A stretch of 64,000 bases of DNA from Neodontobutis hainanensis (taxonomy: Eukaryota > Chordata > Actinopteri > Gobiiformes > Odontobutidae). The notes below the pieces were generated by a model that was not told the origin of the DNA, made no database searches, and worked only from the letters and a program-made list of their open reading frames with translations. A program made the position numbers and the translations under genes. The DNA lies in NCBI GenBank assembly GCA_024349245.1, contig JALDNG010000836.1, positions 18,884 through 82,883 of the forward strand, read 5' to 3'. Positions 11,852-23,000 of this stretch are shown in pieces; position 1 is the first letter of the stretch; every line of letters starts with the position of its first letter.

Positions 11852-12283
11852 GTGTGTCAGGTAAGTAACGACTGCCATCTCACGATACCGCGTAACATCA
11901 TGGACATACGCCTGAAAGCGTTTCCAGGACAACAAGTTAACTCTTCACAAGCGTTCTTCCAACCGTCGCCTCTGTTCGTTGAGTTAGGCTTGTCTGTCCA
12001 GGCAACACCCCTGGTCGAGCTCGACTCTCGATCAACACACGTGCTAGTGCAGAATCCTACTGCCAATAGCATTCTCGTCCCGAAGGCCACACCTTTAGGT
12101 TGGCTGATTGACACTAGGTTCCATGACTGTGAACTCAGAATCCCAGTCATAGGACGTATGCCACACTCACTCGCGACTGAACAACAGGAGACCGGAGTTG
12201 TCTACACAAAACCTTCGGAGCAATCGCCATATACCCTCACTTGTGGTCGATACCGACACTATCTGCAGGGTCGATCTGGCTGA
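11852..12283 (+). pseudogene. beta-rich pol linker downstream of protease
   Basis: The frame holds a segment with alternating hydrophobics and the phrase HVLVQNPTANSILVPKATPLG, split here as HVLVQNPTANS and ILVPKATPLG. This resembles the beta-rich module found between protease and reverse transcriptase in several gypsy-like elements. The module normally leads directly into reverse transcriptase. Here its frame ends at a TGA at 12281 and no reverse transcriptase follows. Confidence 0.45.
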
Positions 12284-12728
12284 TGCTGAGGTAATGGTTG
12301 TACAGACAGGCTCCCTGCTCTCCCTCGATACAGACAAAGACCTGAACGATCAGGCAGACCTCATGGCAAAAGAAGGGGCTCTAGACAAAGCTCTCTGGCA
12401 ATTCCAGCCAGAAACCTCGTACGATCAACCCCTTCCCACCCAACCCACCCATTCTGTCTGTCTGGTTACCCGATCTAAGGCAACCGCAACCGGTGCCTCG
12501 GCTCTGACCCCTGCAGACCCATCAACTTCCTTTCTTTCTTTCACTGGTTCCGGCCTCGTTGCCCTTCAAGCAGCGGACTCGGCAATCCACAAACTTATGC
12601 TTTACCTTTCAGACCCGATGTCTAACCCCATCAGAGACACTGACTTTTCCTCCGACGCATATCTTACAAAGCTATGGGCGGTGCGCTCAACTCCACCTGC
12701 GTCATGGCTTGCTTGTCTACGTCTCTGA
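12284..12728 (+). pseudogene. RNase H C-terminal end and integrase lead-in
   Basis: DLNDQADLMAKEGAL, encoded around 12340-12385, matches the end of a gypsy RNase H domain, where N-x-x-A-D is followed by A-x-x-G-A. The rest of the frame is a Ser/Thr/Pro-rich spacer that leads to the integrase zinc region. Nothing between 11852 and 12330 resembles reverse transcriptase: there is no Y-x-D-D, no L-P-Q-G and no RNase H catalytic core. An internal deletion of roughly 1.5-2 kb is inferred. Confidence 0.65.
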
Positions 12729-12987
12729 CACCCTCACTTCACCTGCGTTCGTAGGGCCTCAGAGCCTAAGGGGGGTCATGCTAACGCACGCACATGACGC
12801 TCCTTTAGCAGGCCACAGAGGTGTCCGCGCAACACATAAGGCACTTCAACAAGTGGCATACTGGCCACACATGCAAATGGCCGTGGCAGAATACATCAAA
12901 GGCTGCCTAGTATGCTGCCAATCTCAACCGACAAGACCACTCCATCGCACCCTTACAAAGAAGGGGCATTTCTTTTCCGTGGTCTGA
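12690..12987 (+). pseudogene. integrase N-terminal HHCC zinc domain
   Basis: Integrase inserts the element's DNA copy into the genome. This part shows the zinc-binding histidines in LTHAHDAPLAGHRGVRAT, then AYWPHM, then the cysteines of KGCLVCCQSQP. The order and spacing (H, H, about 30 residues, C-x-x-C) are right for a gypsy-type HHCC domain. It is reached only by a frame change near 12700 from the preceding spacer, and its frame stops at a TGA at 12985. Confidence 0.75.
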
Positions 12988-13534
12988 CCTCCAAATCGAT
13001 TGGATGGGACCCTGACTAAATCAACAAGGGGCAACAAATACATCCTAATGGTCACCTGTGCCTTCACTAAATGGGTGGAAGGACTTCCAGCCCCAAACGA
13101 CACGGCACAGACCACAGCCTTTCTACTCATGAACCACGTGTTCTCCAGATTCGGCTTACCCTGTAAGGTCGATTCTGACCCTTGGGACTCACTTCACCGC
13201 CGAGGTGTTGGGACAACTGTGGCAAACCATGGGCAAAATTCCACGTCAGCCACCACCCCAGTCCTCAGGCCAAGTAGAAAGAGCAAACCGAACGGTGATC
13301 GACATCCTAAAGAAATATGTTGCATCTAATCACCGAGACTGGGACGTCCAAACTGCACTTGGTCCTGATGGCTATCAGAGCCACGGCACACACGGCGACC
13401 GGAGTCTCCCGTTTGAGCTCATGACCGGTAGGCAGATGATGCTTCCCTACACTTACTGTATCAGCCAGGAGAGGCTAACATCGCTACGGCCTATACCACA
13501 CACCAGTACATGGCTGATCTCCAGGCACACCTGA
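12988..13534 (+). pseudogene. integrase catalytic core (D,D,E), frameshifted
   Basis: The three acidic catalytic codons are still visible: GAT at 12998-13000 (before WMGP), GAC at 13177-13179 (in a VDSD segment) and GAA at 13277-13279 (in GQVERANRT). The second and third are about 33 codons apart once indels are ignored, close to the D-35-E of the family. The peptide ILMVTCAFTKWVEGLP and a late PFELMTGRQMMLP segment are typical of retroelement integrases. Frame changes occur near 13000, near 13180 and near 13370, so no active enzyme can be made. Confidence 0.8.
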
Positions 13535-13912
13535 GAATCACCTTCGCCTTTGCCCAGGAAAAACTAGGCAAAAGGGCAGAAGGACGTAAGGTCTATTATG
13601 ACCAAAAGTCATCTAGGGACGAACTACAGGTGGGAGACAAAGTGTGGTACTACATGTTCAGCCAACTCACTGGACAAACAAGAGGTGGTACCAACCGACT
13701 AACGCTGAAATTCCTCCCGCGTTGGGCGGACCGTACACCATTGTCAACAAACTATCCCGGTGGTGTATCAGATAAAGATCACCAAAGGGAGAAAGGAACC
13801 CACTCTCAAGTGGATACACTGCAACCAGATAAAGTTGCACAAAACCCCATGGGATCTACAGGGACGTTCACGCTCCCAAGTAGTCTTAAACGGATCCCTT
13901 AGCTCGCAGTAA
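13510..13912 (+). pseudogene. integrase C-terminal domain with GPY module
   Basis: Starts with a charged helix (AQEKLGKRAEGRK), then VGDKVWYY, the strand that opens the integrase C-terminal SH3-like fold. A GPY triplet followed by TIV is encoded at 13728-13736 in a different frame, and a lysine-rich tail follows in yet another, ending at a TAA at 13910. The GPY/F module supports assignment to gypsy-like elements. I see no chromodomain. At least two frameshifts break it. Confidence 0.7.
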
Positions 13913-14718
13913 CCACTAACAACTAACCTCTAACCTCTAACTCTGATTTCCTAACTCTTTTCACCTTTCAGTGGTAACTGTGAGTAATTCAATAACTGTA
14001 ACTGATAACTCTGGTTTTCCCTGTCAATGAATCAATTCTCGTTGCAACCGCCGCTGTGTGTACCTTGCGTAACCTCGGGTGCTCATGCGAATACCGCTAA
14101 CATTTCCACTGTAATAGACAAGTCTCGGAGTAACAGCAGCAACTCCAAACGTTTAAAAAAAAACGTTGAAAGACACTGTGTCAGTGGTAAACACTCACAG
14201 TGAGACTCTAAAACCAACCAAACCAAACTGTAGACCATACACACACTCAAATGGTCGCCTTGCTGATAAATGACACGCTCATAGACATCAGCTCCTCAGT
14301 GGACAGCCGAGCAATGAGAAGAATTCTTTGAAGGATCACGCATAACCATTATGTCCCTTACATAATCACTATGTATATCCTTGTCCCTAAATGCATGCAA
14401 AGTCCCTCCAAGTTATGATCCTCCTAACATATTTTCTTTTATTATAAACACCTCCTAAACTTTAAACAAACTAAATGAGACAGCTCTCTCATTTCTTTAT
14501 TTCACAATAAGTCCTTCTTTAAGTGATAAACTTAATCTATCTCCATTAGCAACGGATATAATACAAACCAAGTAAAGCCCCTTTACACTTGTATACTTTT
14601 CCTTAATCACGTTTGCATCATTACACCTGTTATGACGCCAAACTATGTGTTTAACGTGGCTTACTCCCTGGTCTGCAAGGATGTCGACACGGAAACTTGT
14701 GAAACCAGCTTCGTGTCG
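13913..14718 (+). other. 3' untranslated region of the retrotransposon
   Basis: About 800 bp between the end of pol and the polypurine tract. No envelope-like frame is seen. A pyrimidine tract ending TTTCAG near 13970 could act as a splice acceptor, and a short frame near 14251 reads 26 codons, neither with other support. The rest is AT-rich without recognisable content. Confidence 0.5.
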
Positions 14719-14729
14719 AAAGGGGGGAC
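14719..14729 (+). other. polypurine tract
   Basis: AAAGGGGGGAC lies directly against the TGTAGC start of the 3' LTR. This is the expected place and composition of the plus-strand primer of an LTR retroelement. Confidence 0.85.
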
Positions 14730-16692
14730 TGTAGCAGATCAGCCTCCAGAACGCCACACGGATTATAACATTTGTTTAATCACTTACAGACCTCCAAACT
14801 GTTTCACTAAGGGTCTTCAAGATTAACAACTGTTGTTTCACCATCGGCCTCCAGAGACAGGCCGTGAATGTAAATCTTGAGAAGAAGACATGCTAACCCC
14901 GTTTTCTTTCAGATAAAAGGACACCAACGTGTTTTGCCAAGGACAGGAAACTTATTAATGACTTTGTTTTGCTTTTATAAGAATTGGAACTTCGTTCTAC
15001 CCAGCACCGTGTCAAAGGTGACACATGGAACATCACAGACTGCTAGGCGCCATGTCCAAAAGCCGTAAATCCTGTAGATAAGGTGTCCATCCAGCTTTCT
15101 CGAGAACACTTTATTCTAATCCTGATTGACAGTTGAAAATGTCTTTGATCATAGTCGTTCGGGCATGGTCAAACACTACCCCCTTTTGGTTTAACTGGAC
15201 AAATGACTCTGCACTCAAGAAGGACATTTGGTGTTATTTCATTAAAGGACATTTTGTTATTTTATTACTTAGAAAGATTGTGAATGTACTAACAATTATA
15301 CTGTTTGTTTCAGGATGCAGAGTTTTACAAGTCAACTAATTCCTTCCATTCCTACAGAGTTACGTTTTATGTTAATAAAATGTAATGAATATATGTTTTT
15401 ATAATAAGTCTGACAAATGTTTCTTTGCATAATCCTGCAAGTACGAATAAGTTTGTGTGTTTTACGAAAACCAAGGAAAATAGGGTGAAACAAAAGGAAT
15501 GTTTAAGACTTAGTTTAAACATTTAAACTCCCCCCCAAAGCAATGCCTTTCTCCGTAAGACACACCCTGTCAAAAAGTGTTAAAAGTGACCGCTGGTCAA
15601 AAACACGCTCTCTCTGCACTACTCTCCGTCTCCTCTTCACTTCGCACTGGACCTCTTGTCCGCTCAGGGCCGTAGGCCTCGAACCTCTCACAAGCTCCGG
15701 ACCTCGTGTAACGAGTAAATTTTCTTTGTACTTTAAAGCCTGCAAGTTTAGCTTGCCGCGATAAAGTTTCCTTCACACAGCTGTTCAAAGTAGCTTACTT
15801 CCTGCCAGCCTGCCAACAAAAGGAAGTTGCCTCGCTTTTATTTTTGAAGATTTCCTGCCTGCTAAAGAGTTAGCTTGACTAAAATCTAACTTTCTCGAGC
15901 AAGTTTAAGCCAGCAACACAGCCGCTAAACCTTCACCAGTGGACTTCGCAATAACTTTGAAAGACTCAATTTTACTCGGTGTACGACGCTGATGCTAAAA
16001 GGCTTGGCTAGTTGTGACAGTAACGAGACGCTTTTGAATCTCCGGGCCCACGGCAGCCCCTCTGGAGAGTGGAAACAGCAGGCCATCCTGGAGGCGACAA
16101 ACGCGTCATCGGTTGCGACAGGGTTCCGGACAACCTCTAGACCTCTCGCCGCTAAGATCTGAGACCAATCACGACCCCCAGGGTGAGTCTAAACGTTAGT
16201 TACACAAGTTTGGCGTCTAACTGTCTAAACATAACAGCCTTGGCCTCAGAAACCGTCATCGAACCCCTTTAAACGCTCCGTAACAGCCCCTTATCTAATA
16301 ATAGAGTTAATAATCAATAGGCCTACTTTCTTTTGTTTCACAAAATCCTCTGAAAGTAAAGTGTTTTATCGTTCTTTGATTTACCCATTCATGTGTCAAT
16401 AATTATCCCTTTGTGTCATTTCCTGTCATTATTCACTGTTTAAATTTTTATAATCTTTAATAAAACCCCATAAAGACATTTACTGTTTCAATGTTTAATT
16501 CATTAATTTTAAAACGAGAAGAATTTACTTCCTTTAGATTAATGAGACTAGACTAAACAGTTTCTCTGGATCTGTTCAAAACTAGAGTGGTGCCCGAAAG
16601 AAATTAATATTTTGATAAGCAAAATATTAATTATTAATTTTCATAATTAATATTCATATTAATTATTAATTAATAAGACCATATTCCCTACA
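14730..16692 (+). repeat. 3' LTR
   Basis: 1963 bp, TG...CA ends, a copy of 4578-6531 with scattered substitutions and small indels. In its first half it shares several bases with the solo LTR at 55348-57304 that differ in the 5' LTR (near 14842, 14939, 14988 and 15048). Satellite resumes immediately after it. Confidence 0.93.
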
Positions 16693-17030
16693 GTCTACAG
16701 TCTGTTCTTCTGCACATCTACAGTCTGTTCTAACTGCACATCCACAGTCTGTTCTAATGTAAGTCTACAATCTGTACTACTGCTCATCTATACTCTGTTC
16801 TACTGCACGTCCTACAGTCTGTTCTTATAAACGTCTACAGTCTGTTATACTACACATCTACAGTCTCTACTACTGCACTTCTAAAGTCTGTTCTAATGCA
16901 CATCTACAGTCTGTTCTAATGCTCGTCCACAGTCTGTACTACTGCATCTCTAAAGTCTATTCTTCTGCACATTGTCAGTCTCTTCTACTGGTTTACAGTC
17001 TGTTCTAATGCTCGTCTACAGTCTTTACAC
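16693..17030 (+). repeat. 23-bp satellite array, plus orientation
   Basis: About 15 monomers between the 3' LTR and a strand switch. The same stretch, including the switch, follows the solo LTR at 57305-57637. Confidence 0.93.
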
Positions 17031-17034
17031 GAGC
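17026..17034. other. satellite strand switch (plus to minus), copy 1
   Basis: The array runs GTCTACAGTCTTT and continues directly as ACACGAGCATTAGAAC, the complement orientation of the monomer. No spacer is present. The switch and both flanks recur at 57635-57641. Confidence 0.9.
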
Positions 17035-20000
17035 ATTAGAACAGACTGTACATGAGTATTAGAAAAGACTGTAGACATGCTTTAGAACAGAGTGTAGAGG
17101 TCCAGTAGTACAGACTCTAGACGACCATTAGAACAAACTGTAGATGTGCAGTAGAAGAGACTTTAGAAGTACAGTAGTACAGAAAGTTGACAATTATTAA
17201 AAGAGACTGTAGACGTGCAGTAGAACAGACTCTAGACAATTATTAGAACAGACTGTAGACATCCAGTAGAACAGACTGTAGATGTGCATTAGAGGAGACA
17301 GTAGACGTTTATTAAAACAGACTATAGTCGCAGTAGAACAGACTGTAGAAGTACAATAGAACAGAATGTAGAGGTGCAGTTGAAGAGACTGTAGACATGC
17401 AGTTGAACATACTTCAGAGCAGCAGTAGTACAGACTCTAGATTGGCTTTAGAACAGACTGTAGACGAGCATTAGAACAGACTGTAAACGCCCAGTAGAAC
17501 AGACTGACAATGTGCAGAAGAATAGACTGTAGAGATGCACTAGTACAGACTGTAAACGCGCATTAGAACAGACTGTATATGAGTATTAGAAAACACTCTA
17601 GACATGCTTTAGAACAGACTGTAGAGGTGCAGTAGTTCAGACTATAGACGAGCATTAGAACAGAGTATAGATGAGCAGTAGTACAGATTGTAGACTTACA
17701 TTAGAACAGACTGTGGATGTGCAGTTAGAACAGACTGTAGATGTGCAGAAGAACAGACTGTAGACGTTTATTAGAACAGACTGTAGACCTGCAGTAGAAC
17801 AGACCGTAGATGAGCAGTAAAACAGACTATAGATTTGCATTAGAACAGACTTTAAAAGTGCAGTAGTAGAGACTGTACACGTGTAGTAGAACAGACTGTA
17901 GATGAGCAGTAGTACAGACTGTAGACTTACATTAGAACAGACTGTAGATGTGCATTAGAACAGACTGTAGACGTGCAGTAGAACAGACTGTAGATGAGCA
18001 GTATTACAGACTGTAGGCTTGCATTAGAACAGACAATAGATGTACATTAGAACAGACTGTAGATGTGCAGTAAAACAGACTGTAGACGTGCAGTGGACGA
18101 GACTGTAGTAGAGCAGTAGTACAGACTGTAAACTGGCATTAGAACAGACTGTAGAGGTGCAGGTGAACAGACAGTACACGTGCAGTTGAGCAGACTTCAG
18201 AGCAGCAGTAGTACAGACTCTAGATTGGCTTTAGAACTGACTATAGACAAGCATTAGAACAGGCTATAAACGTCCAGTAGAACAGACTCTATATAAGTAT
18301 TAGAAAACACTCTAGATATGCTTTATAACAAAATGTAGAGGTGCAGTAGTTCCGACTGTAGACGAACATTAGAACAGACTGTATATGAGTATTGGAAAAC
18401 ACTCTAAACATGCTTTAGAACAGACTGTAGAGGTGCAGTAATACAGACTGTAGATGAGAATTAGAAAAGACTGTAAACGCCCAGTAGAACAGACTGACAA
18501 TGTGCAGAAGAATAGACTGTAGAGATGCAGCAGTACAGACTGTAGACAAGCATTAGAACAGACTGTATATGAGTATTAGAAAACACTCTAGACATGCTTT
18601 AGAATAGACTGTAGAGCTGCAGTAGTTCAGACTGTAGACGAGCATTAGAACAGAGTATAGATGAGCAGTAGTACAGATTGTAGACTTACATTAGAACAGA
18701 CTGTGGATGTGCAGTTAGAACAGACTGTAGATGTGCAGAAGAACAGACTGTAGACGTTTATTAGAACAGACTGTAGACCTGCAGTAGAACAGACCGTAGA
18801 TGAGCAGTAAAACAGACTATAGATTTGCATTAGAACAGACTTTAAAAGTGCAGTAGAAGAGACTGTACACGTGTAGTAGAACAGACTGTAGATGAGCAGT
18901 AGTACAGACTGTAGACTTACATTAGAACAGACTGTAGATGTGCATTAGAACAGACTGTAGACGTGCAGTAGAACAGACTGTAGATGAGCAGTATTACAGA
19001 CTGTAGGCTTGCATTAGAACAGACAATAGATGTACATTAGAAGAGACTGTAGATGTGCAGTAAAACAGACTGTAGGCGTGCAGTGGGCGAGACTGTAGTA
19101 GAGCAGTAGTACAGACTGTAAACTGGCATTAGAACAGACTGTAGAGGTGCAGGTGAACAGACAGTACACGTGCAGTTGAGCAGACTTCAGAGCAGCAGTA
19201 GTACAGACTCTAGATTGGCTTTCGAACTGAATATAGACAAGCATTAGAACGGCTATAAACGCCCAGTAGAACAGACTCTATATAAGTATTAGAAAACACT
19301 CTAGATATGCTTTATAACAAAATGTAGAGGTGCAGTAGTTCCGACTGTAGACAAACATTAGAACAGACTGTATATGAGTACTGGAAAACACTCTAAACAT
19401 GCTTTAGAACAGACTGTAGAGGTGCAGTAATACAGACTGTAGATGAGAATTAGAAAAGACTGTAAACGCCCAGTAGAACAGACTGACAATGTGCAGAAGA
19501 ATAGACTGTAGAGATGCAGTAGTACAGACTGTAGACAAGCATTAGAACAGACTGTATATGAGTATTAGAAAACACTCTAGACATGCTTTAGAATAGACTG
19601 TAGAGCTGCAGTAGTTCAGACTGTAGACGAGCATTAGAACAGACTCTATATGAGTTTTAGAAAACACTCTGCACATGCTTTAGAACAGATTGTAAAAGGT
19701 GCAGTATTTCTGACTGTAGACATGCATTAGAACAGACTGTATATGAGTATTAGAAAACACTCAAGACATGCTTTAGAACAGACTGTAGATGAGCAGTAAT
19801 ACAGACTGTAGACTTGCATTAGAACAGACTGTAGATGTGCAGTAGAACAGACTGTAGACGTTTATTAGAACAGACTGTAGACCTGCAAAAGAACAGACCG
19901 TAGATGAGAAGTAAAACAGACTATAGACTTGCATTAGAACAGACTGTAAAACTGACTGTAGACGAGCATTAGAACAGACTGTAAACATCCAGTAGAACAG

Positions 20001-23000
20001 ACTGACAATGTGCAGAAGAATAGACTGTAGAAATGCAGTAGTACAGACTGTAGACGAGCATTAGAAGAGAGTGTAGATGTGCATTAGAACAGACTGTAGA
20101 CGTGCAGTAGAACAGACTGTAGATGAGCAGTAGTACAGACTGTAGGCTTGCATTAGAACAGACAGTAGATGTACATTAGAACAGACTGTAGATGTGCAGT
20201 AAAACAGACTGTAGACGTGCAGTGGACGAGACTGTAGTAGAGCAGTAGTACAGACTGTAAACTGGCATTAGAACAGACTGTAGAGGTGCAGGTGAACAGA
20301 CAGTAGACGTGCAGTTGAGCAGACTTCAGAGCAGCAGTAGTACAGACTCTAGATTGGCTTTAGAACTGACTATAGACGAGCATTAGAACAGGCTATAAAC
20401 GTCCAGTAGAACAGACTCTATATAAGTATTAGAAAACACTCTAGATATGCTTTATAACAAAATGTAGAGGTGCAGTAGTTCCGACTGTAGACGAACATTA
20501 GAACAGACTGTATATGAGTATTAGAAAACACTCTAAACATGCTTTAGAACAGACTGTAGAGGTGCAGTAATACAGACTGTAGATGAGAATTAGAAAAGAC
20601 TGTAAACGTCCAGTAGAACAGACTGACAATGTGCAGAAGAATAGACTGTAGAGATGCTGTAGTACAGACTGTAGACATGAATTAGAACAGACTGTATATG
20701 AGTTTTAGAAAACACTCTAGACATGCTTTAGAACAGACTGTAGAGCTGCAGTAGTTCAGACTGTAGACGAGTATTAGAACAGACTCTATATGAGTTTTAG
20801 AAAACACTCTGCACATGCTTTAGAACAGATTGTAAAAGGTGCAGTATTTCTGACTGTAGATATGCATTAGAACAGACTGTATATGAGTATTAGAAAACAC
20901 TCTAGACATGCTTTAGAACAGACTCTAGATGAGCAGTAATACAGACTGTAGACTTGCATTAGAACAGACTGTAGATGTGCAGTAGAACAGACTGTAGACG
21001 TTTATTAGAACAGACTGTAGACATGCAAAAGAACAGACCGTAGATGAGTAGTAAAACAGACTATAGACTTGCATTAGAACAGACTGTAAAACTGACTGTA
21101 GACGAGCATAAGAACAGACTGTAAACATCCAGTAGAACAGACTGACAATGTGCAGAAGAATAGACTGTAGAAATGCAGTAGTACAGACTGTAGACGAGCA
21201 TTAGAAGAGAGTGTAGATGTGCATTAGAACAGACTTTAGAAGTGCAGTAGTAGAGACTGTAGATGTGTAGTAGAACAGACTGTAAATGAGCAGTAGTAGA
21301 GACTGTAGACTTGTATTAGAACAGACTGTAAACGTGCAGTAGAACAGACTGTAGATGAGCAATAAAACCGACTGTACAAGTGCAGTAGAACAGACTGTAG
21401 ATGAACAGTTGTACAGACTGTAGACTTTCATTAGAACATACAGTAGATGTCCATTAGAATAGACTGTAGATGTGCAGTAGAACAGACTGACGAGGTGCAG
21501 AAGAATAGACTGAAGAGTTGCAGTAGTTGAGACTTTACACGAGGATTAGAACAGCCTGTACATGACTATTAGAAAAGACAGTAGACATGCCTTAGAAGAG
21601 ACTGTAGAGGTGCAGTAGTACAGACTGTAGACGAGCATTAAAACAAACTGTAGATGTGCAGTAGACCAGACTGTAGACGTGCAGTTGAACAGACTTTAGA
21701 GCAGCAGTAGTACAGACTCTAGATTGGCTTTAGAACAGACTGTAGATGAGCTTTAGAACAGACTGTAGAGGTGCAGTAGTTCAGACTGTAGATGAGCATT
21801 AGAACAGACTCTATATAAATATTAGAAAACACTCTAGACATGCTTTAGAACAGGCAGTAGAGGTGCAGTTGTACAGACTGTAGACGAGCATTAAAACAGA
21901 CTGTATATTAGTATTAGAAAACACTCTAGACATGCTTTAGGACAAACTGTAGATGTGCAGTAGTACAGACTGTAGACGTTTTTTGGAATAGACTGTAGAC
22001 GTGCAGTAGAACAAACTGTAGACGAGCAGTAGTACAGACTGGAGAATTCCATTAGAACAGATTATAGATGTGCATTAGAACAGACTGTAGATGTGCAAAA
22101 GAATAGACTGTAGAGGGCAGTAGTTGAGACTTTACACGAGCATTAGAACAGACTGTACATGAGTATTAGAAAAGACTGTAGACATGTTTTAGAACAGACT
22201 GTAGAGTTCCAGTAGTACAGACTCTAGACGACCATTAGAACAAACTGTAGATGTGCAGTAGAAGAGACTGTAGAGGTGCAGTAGTACAGAAAGTTGACAA
22301 TTATTAAAAGAGACTGTAGACGTGCAGTATAACAGACTCTAGACAATTATTATCTATTAACAATAGAAAAGACTGTAGAGGTGCAGTTGAACAGACTGTA
22401 GATGTGCAGTTGAATAGACTTCAGAGCAGAAGTAGAACAGACTCTAGATTGGCTTTGGAACAGACTGTAGACGAGCATTAGAACAAACAGTAAACAACCT
22501 GTAGAACAGACTAAGAATGTGCAGAAGAATAGACTCTAGAGGTGCAGTAGTACAGACTGTAGATGAGGATTAGAACAGACAGTATATGAGTATTAGAAAA
22601 CACTGTAGATATGCTTTAGAACAGACTGTAGAGTTGCAGTAGTTCAGATTGTAGACGAGCATTAGAACAGACTGTATATGAGTATTAGAAAACACTGTAG
22701 ACATGCTTTAGAACAGATTGTAGAGGTGCAGTAGTTCAGACTGTAGACGAGCATTAGAACAGACTGTAGATGTGCATTAGAACAGACTGTAGATGTGCAG
22801 TAGAACAGAATGTAGACTTGCAGTAGAACAGACTGCAGAGCAGCAGTAGAACAGACTGTAGAGGAGATGTAGAACAAACTGTAGAGGTGGAGTAGTAAAG
22901 ACTTTTATTGGGCATTAGAACAGACTGTATTCGAGCAATAGAACAGACTATAGATGTGCAGTAGTACAGACTGCATTAGAACAGACTGTGGACGAGTATT

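Larger units (their letters stand above)
4578..16692 (+). mobile_element. Ty3/gypsy-like LTR retrotransposon, internally deleted
   Basis: A 12.1-kb element inserted in satellite. It has two ~1.96-kb LTRs beginning TGTAGCAGATC and ending CCCTACA, a candidate primer-binding site, a ~2-kb leader, decayed gag and pol, a polypurine tract and a 3' LTR. Domain order is Gag, protease, linker, RNase H end, integrase, which fits Ty3/gypsy order with reverse transcriptase missing. The integrase has HHCC, D,D,E and GPY features. Flanks are ATCT on the left and GTCT on the right, and the uninterrupted site at 54354 has one GTCT, so the target duplication is probably 4 bp with one later substitution. Many frameshifts and the missing RT mean it cannot act on its own. 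The exact family name is not recognised. Confidence 0.9.

Noticed and set aside
13913..14718. Envelope gene after pol
   Set aside because: The space is only about 800 bp with no open frame of note, no signal peptide or membrane segment.
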